Source: Bradyrhizobium ottawaense
Lineage (GTDB): Bacteria > Pseudomonadota > Alphaproteobacteria > Rhizobiales > Xanthobacteraceae
Length of the DNA stretch: 64,000 nt
NCBI RefSeq assembly: GCF_900099825.1
Contig: NZ_LT629693.1
Coordinates: 5,591,001 to 5,655,000 of the forward strand
Reading direction: 5' to 3'
In this document: positions 63,836 to 64,000 of the stretch, piece after piece
Layout: every line of letters begins with the position of its first letter
Numbering within the stretch: position 1 is the stretch's first letter
The notes under the pieces: model-generated
Told to the model about the DNA's origin: nothing
The model's input: only the letters and a program-made list of their open reading frames with translations
Database searches by the model: none
Position numbers and translations under genes: made by a program

Positions 63836-64000
63836 TCAGTTCAGCAGCTTCGTATCATCCGGCGCCTGCGGCGGGGTCTTGATGGCGATCGCCTTGATGG
63901 TACGGCCGTCGGGCTTGGTGCCGCCATGCGGCGTGCCCTTCGGGATGATGACGAGATCGCCCTGCTTCACCTGCACTTCCTTGTCGCCAAGCCAGATCGT
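63836..64000 (-). CDS. Cupin-domain protein (5' part beyond window edge)
   Basis: C-terminal 54 residues. The second cupin motif is seen as VKQGDLVIIPKGTPHGG (G-D-x(4)-P-x-G-x-x-H), ending IKTPPQAPDDTKLLN. Cupins bind metal or small ligands; the catalytic type cannot be told from this part. The N-terminus lies beyond base 64000. Confidence 0.8.
   Translation of the reverse strand, partial: TIWLGDKEVQVKQGDLVIIPKGTPHGGTKPDGRTIKAIAIKTPPQAPDDTKLLN

Overview
The window is 64 kb of high-GC DNA from an alphaproteobacterium of the Hyphomicrobiales, most likely Bradyrhizobium or a close relative. The grounds are a circularly permuted two-piece tmRNA gene whose tag reads ANDNYAPVAQAA, an SspB-alpha type adaptor beside it, the hflK-hflC-DUF2065-degP order, the serB/miaA/ilvB neighbourhood, and dispersed palindromic repeats of the kind common in Bradyrhizobium. 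The genus is inferred from recall, not from a search. Most of the window looks like chromosomal core with accessory islands; no phage, CRISPR array or complete insertion sequence was seen.

Layout. 1-6.6 kb (all minus strand) is a metal/thiol module: CcdA, DoxX and an exported thioredoxin-fold DUF255 protein, then a bufferin-type RiPP cluster of two tandem Cys-rich exported precursors, an MNIO (DUF692) enzyme, a DUF2063 partner and a divergent creatininase-family protein cut by the window edge. 6.8-14.3 kb holds a Cache-HAMP adenylate cyclase and an organic-acid island (TRAP transporter, 2-hydroxyacid dehydrogenase, MFS carrier). 14.5-18.3 kb is a LysR-controlled operon of small redox and methyl-transfer enzymes. 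18.4-24.2 kb holds a TetR/P450 pair sharing a long palindrome and a large AsmA-family protein. 24.2-29.3 kb carries ABC-F, RHH, DUF4169, fumC, sspB and ssrA on the minus strand. 29.4-33.8 kb holds a split chromate transporter and a tripartite tricarboxylate transporter whose binding-protein gene is frameshifted in its signal peptide.

34-40 kb is housekeeping: thyA, a GNAT, folA, hflKC, DUF2065 and a DegP-type protease. 40.3-48.6 kb holds serB, miaA and the branched-chain amino-acid genes ilvB, a PLP-dependent dehydratase, ilvH and ilvC; ilvB has a clear promoter, a 21-codon leader rich in Ile, Leu and Val, and a terminator, that is, an attenuator. 49-58.8 kb is accessory: DUF2336, a solo amino-acid binding protein, a MerR-controlled old yellow enzyme, an SDR, a TetR gene divergent from a haem-type membrane protein with two matching operators, and a sulfatase-like membrane enzyme. 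59-63.8 kb holds an osmoprotectant ABC system with a permease-receptor fusion and a second ABC system split by a PEBP gene. A cupin runs off the right edge.

The parts that deserve most attention are the bufferin-type cluster with its creatininase neighbour, the 10-bp duplication that breaks the tctC signal peptide just after a strong terminator, the ilv attenuator, the repeat-derived tail of MiaA, and several regulator/operator pairs visible in the sequence.
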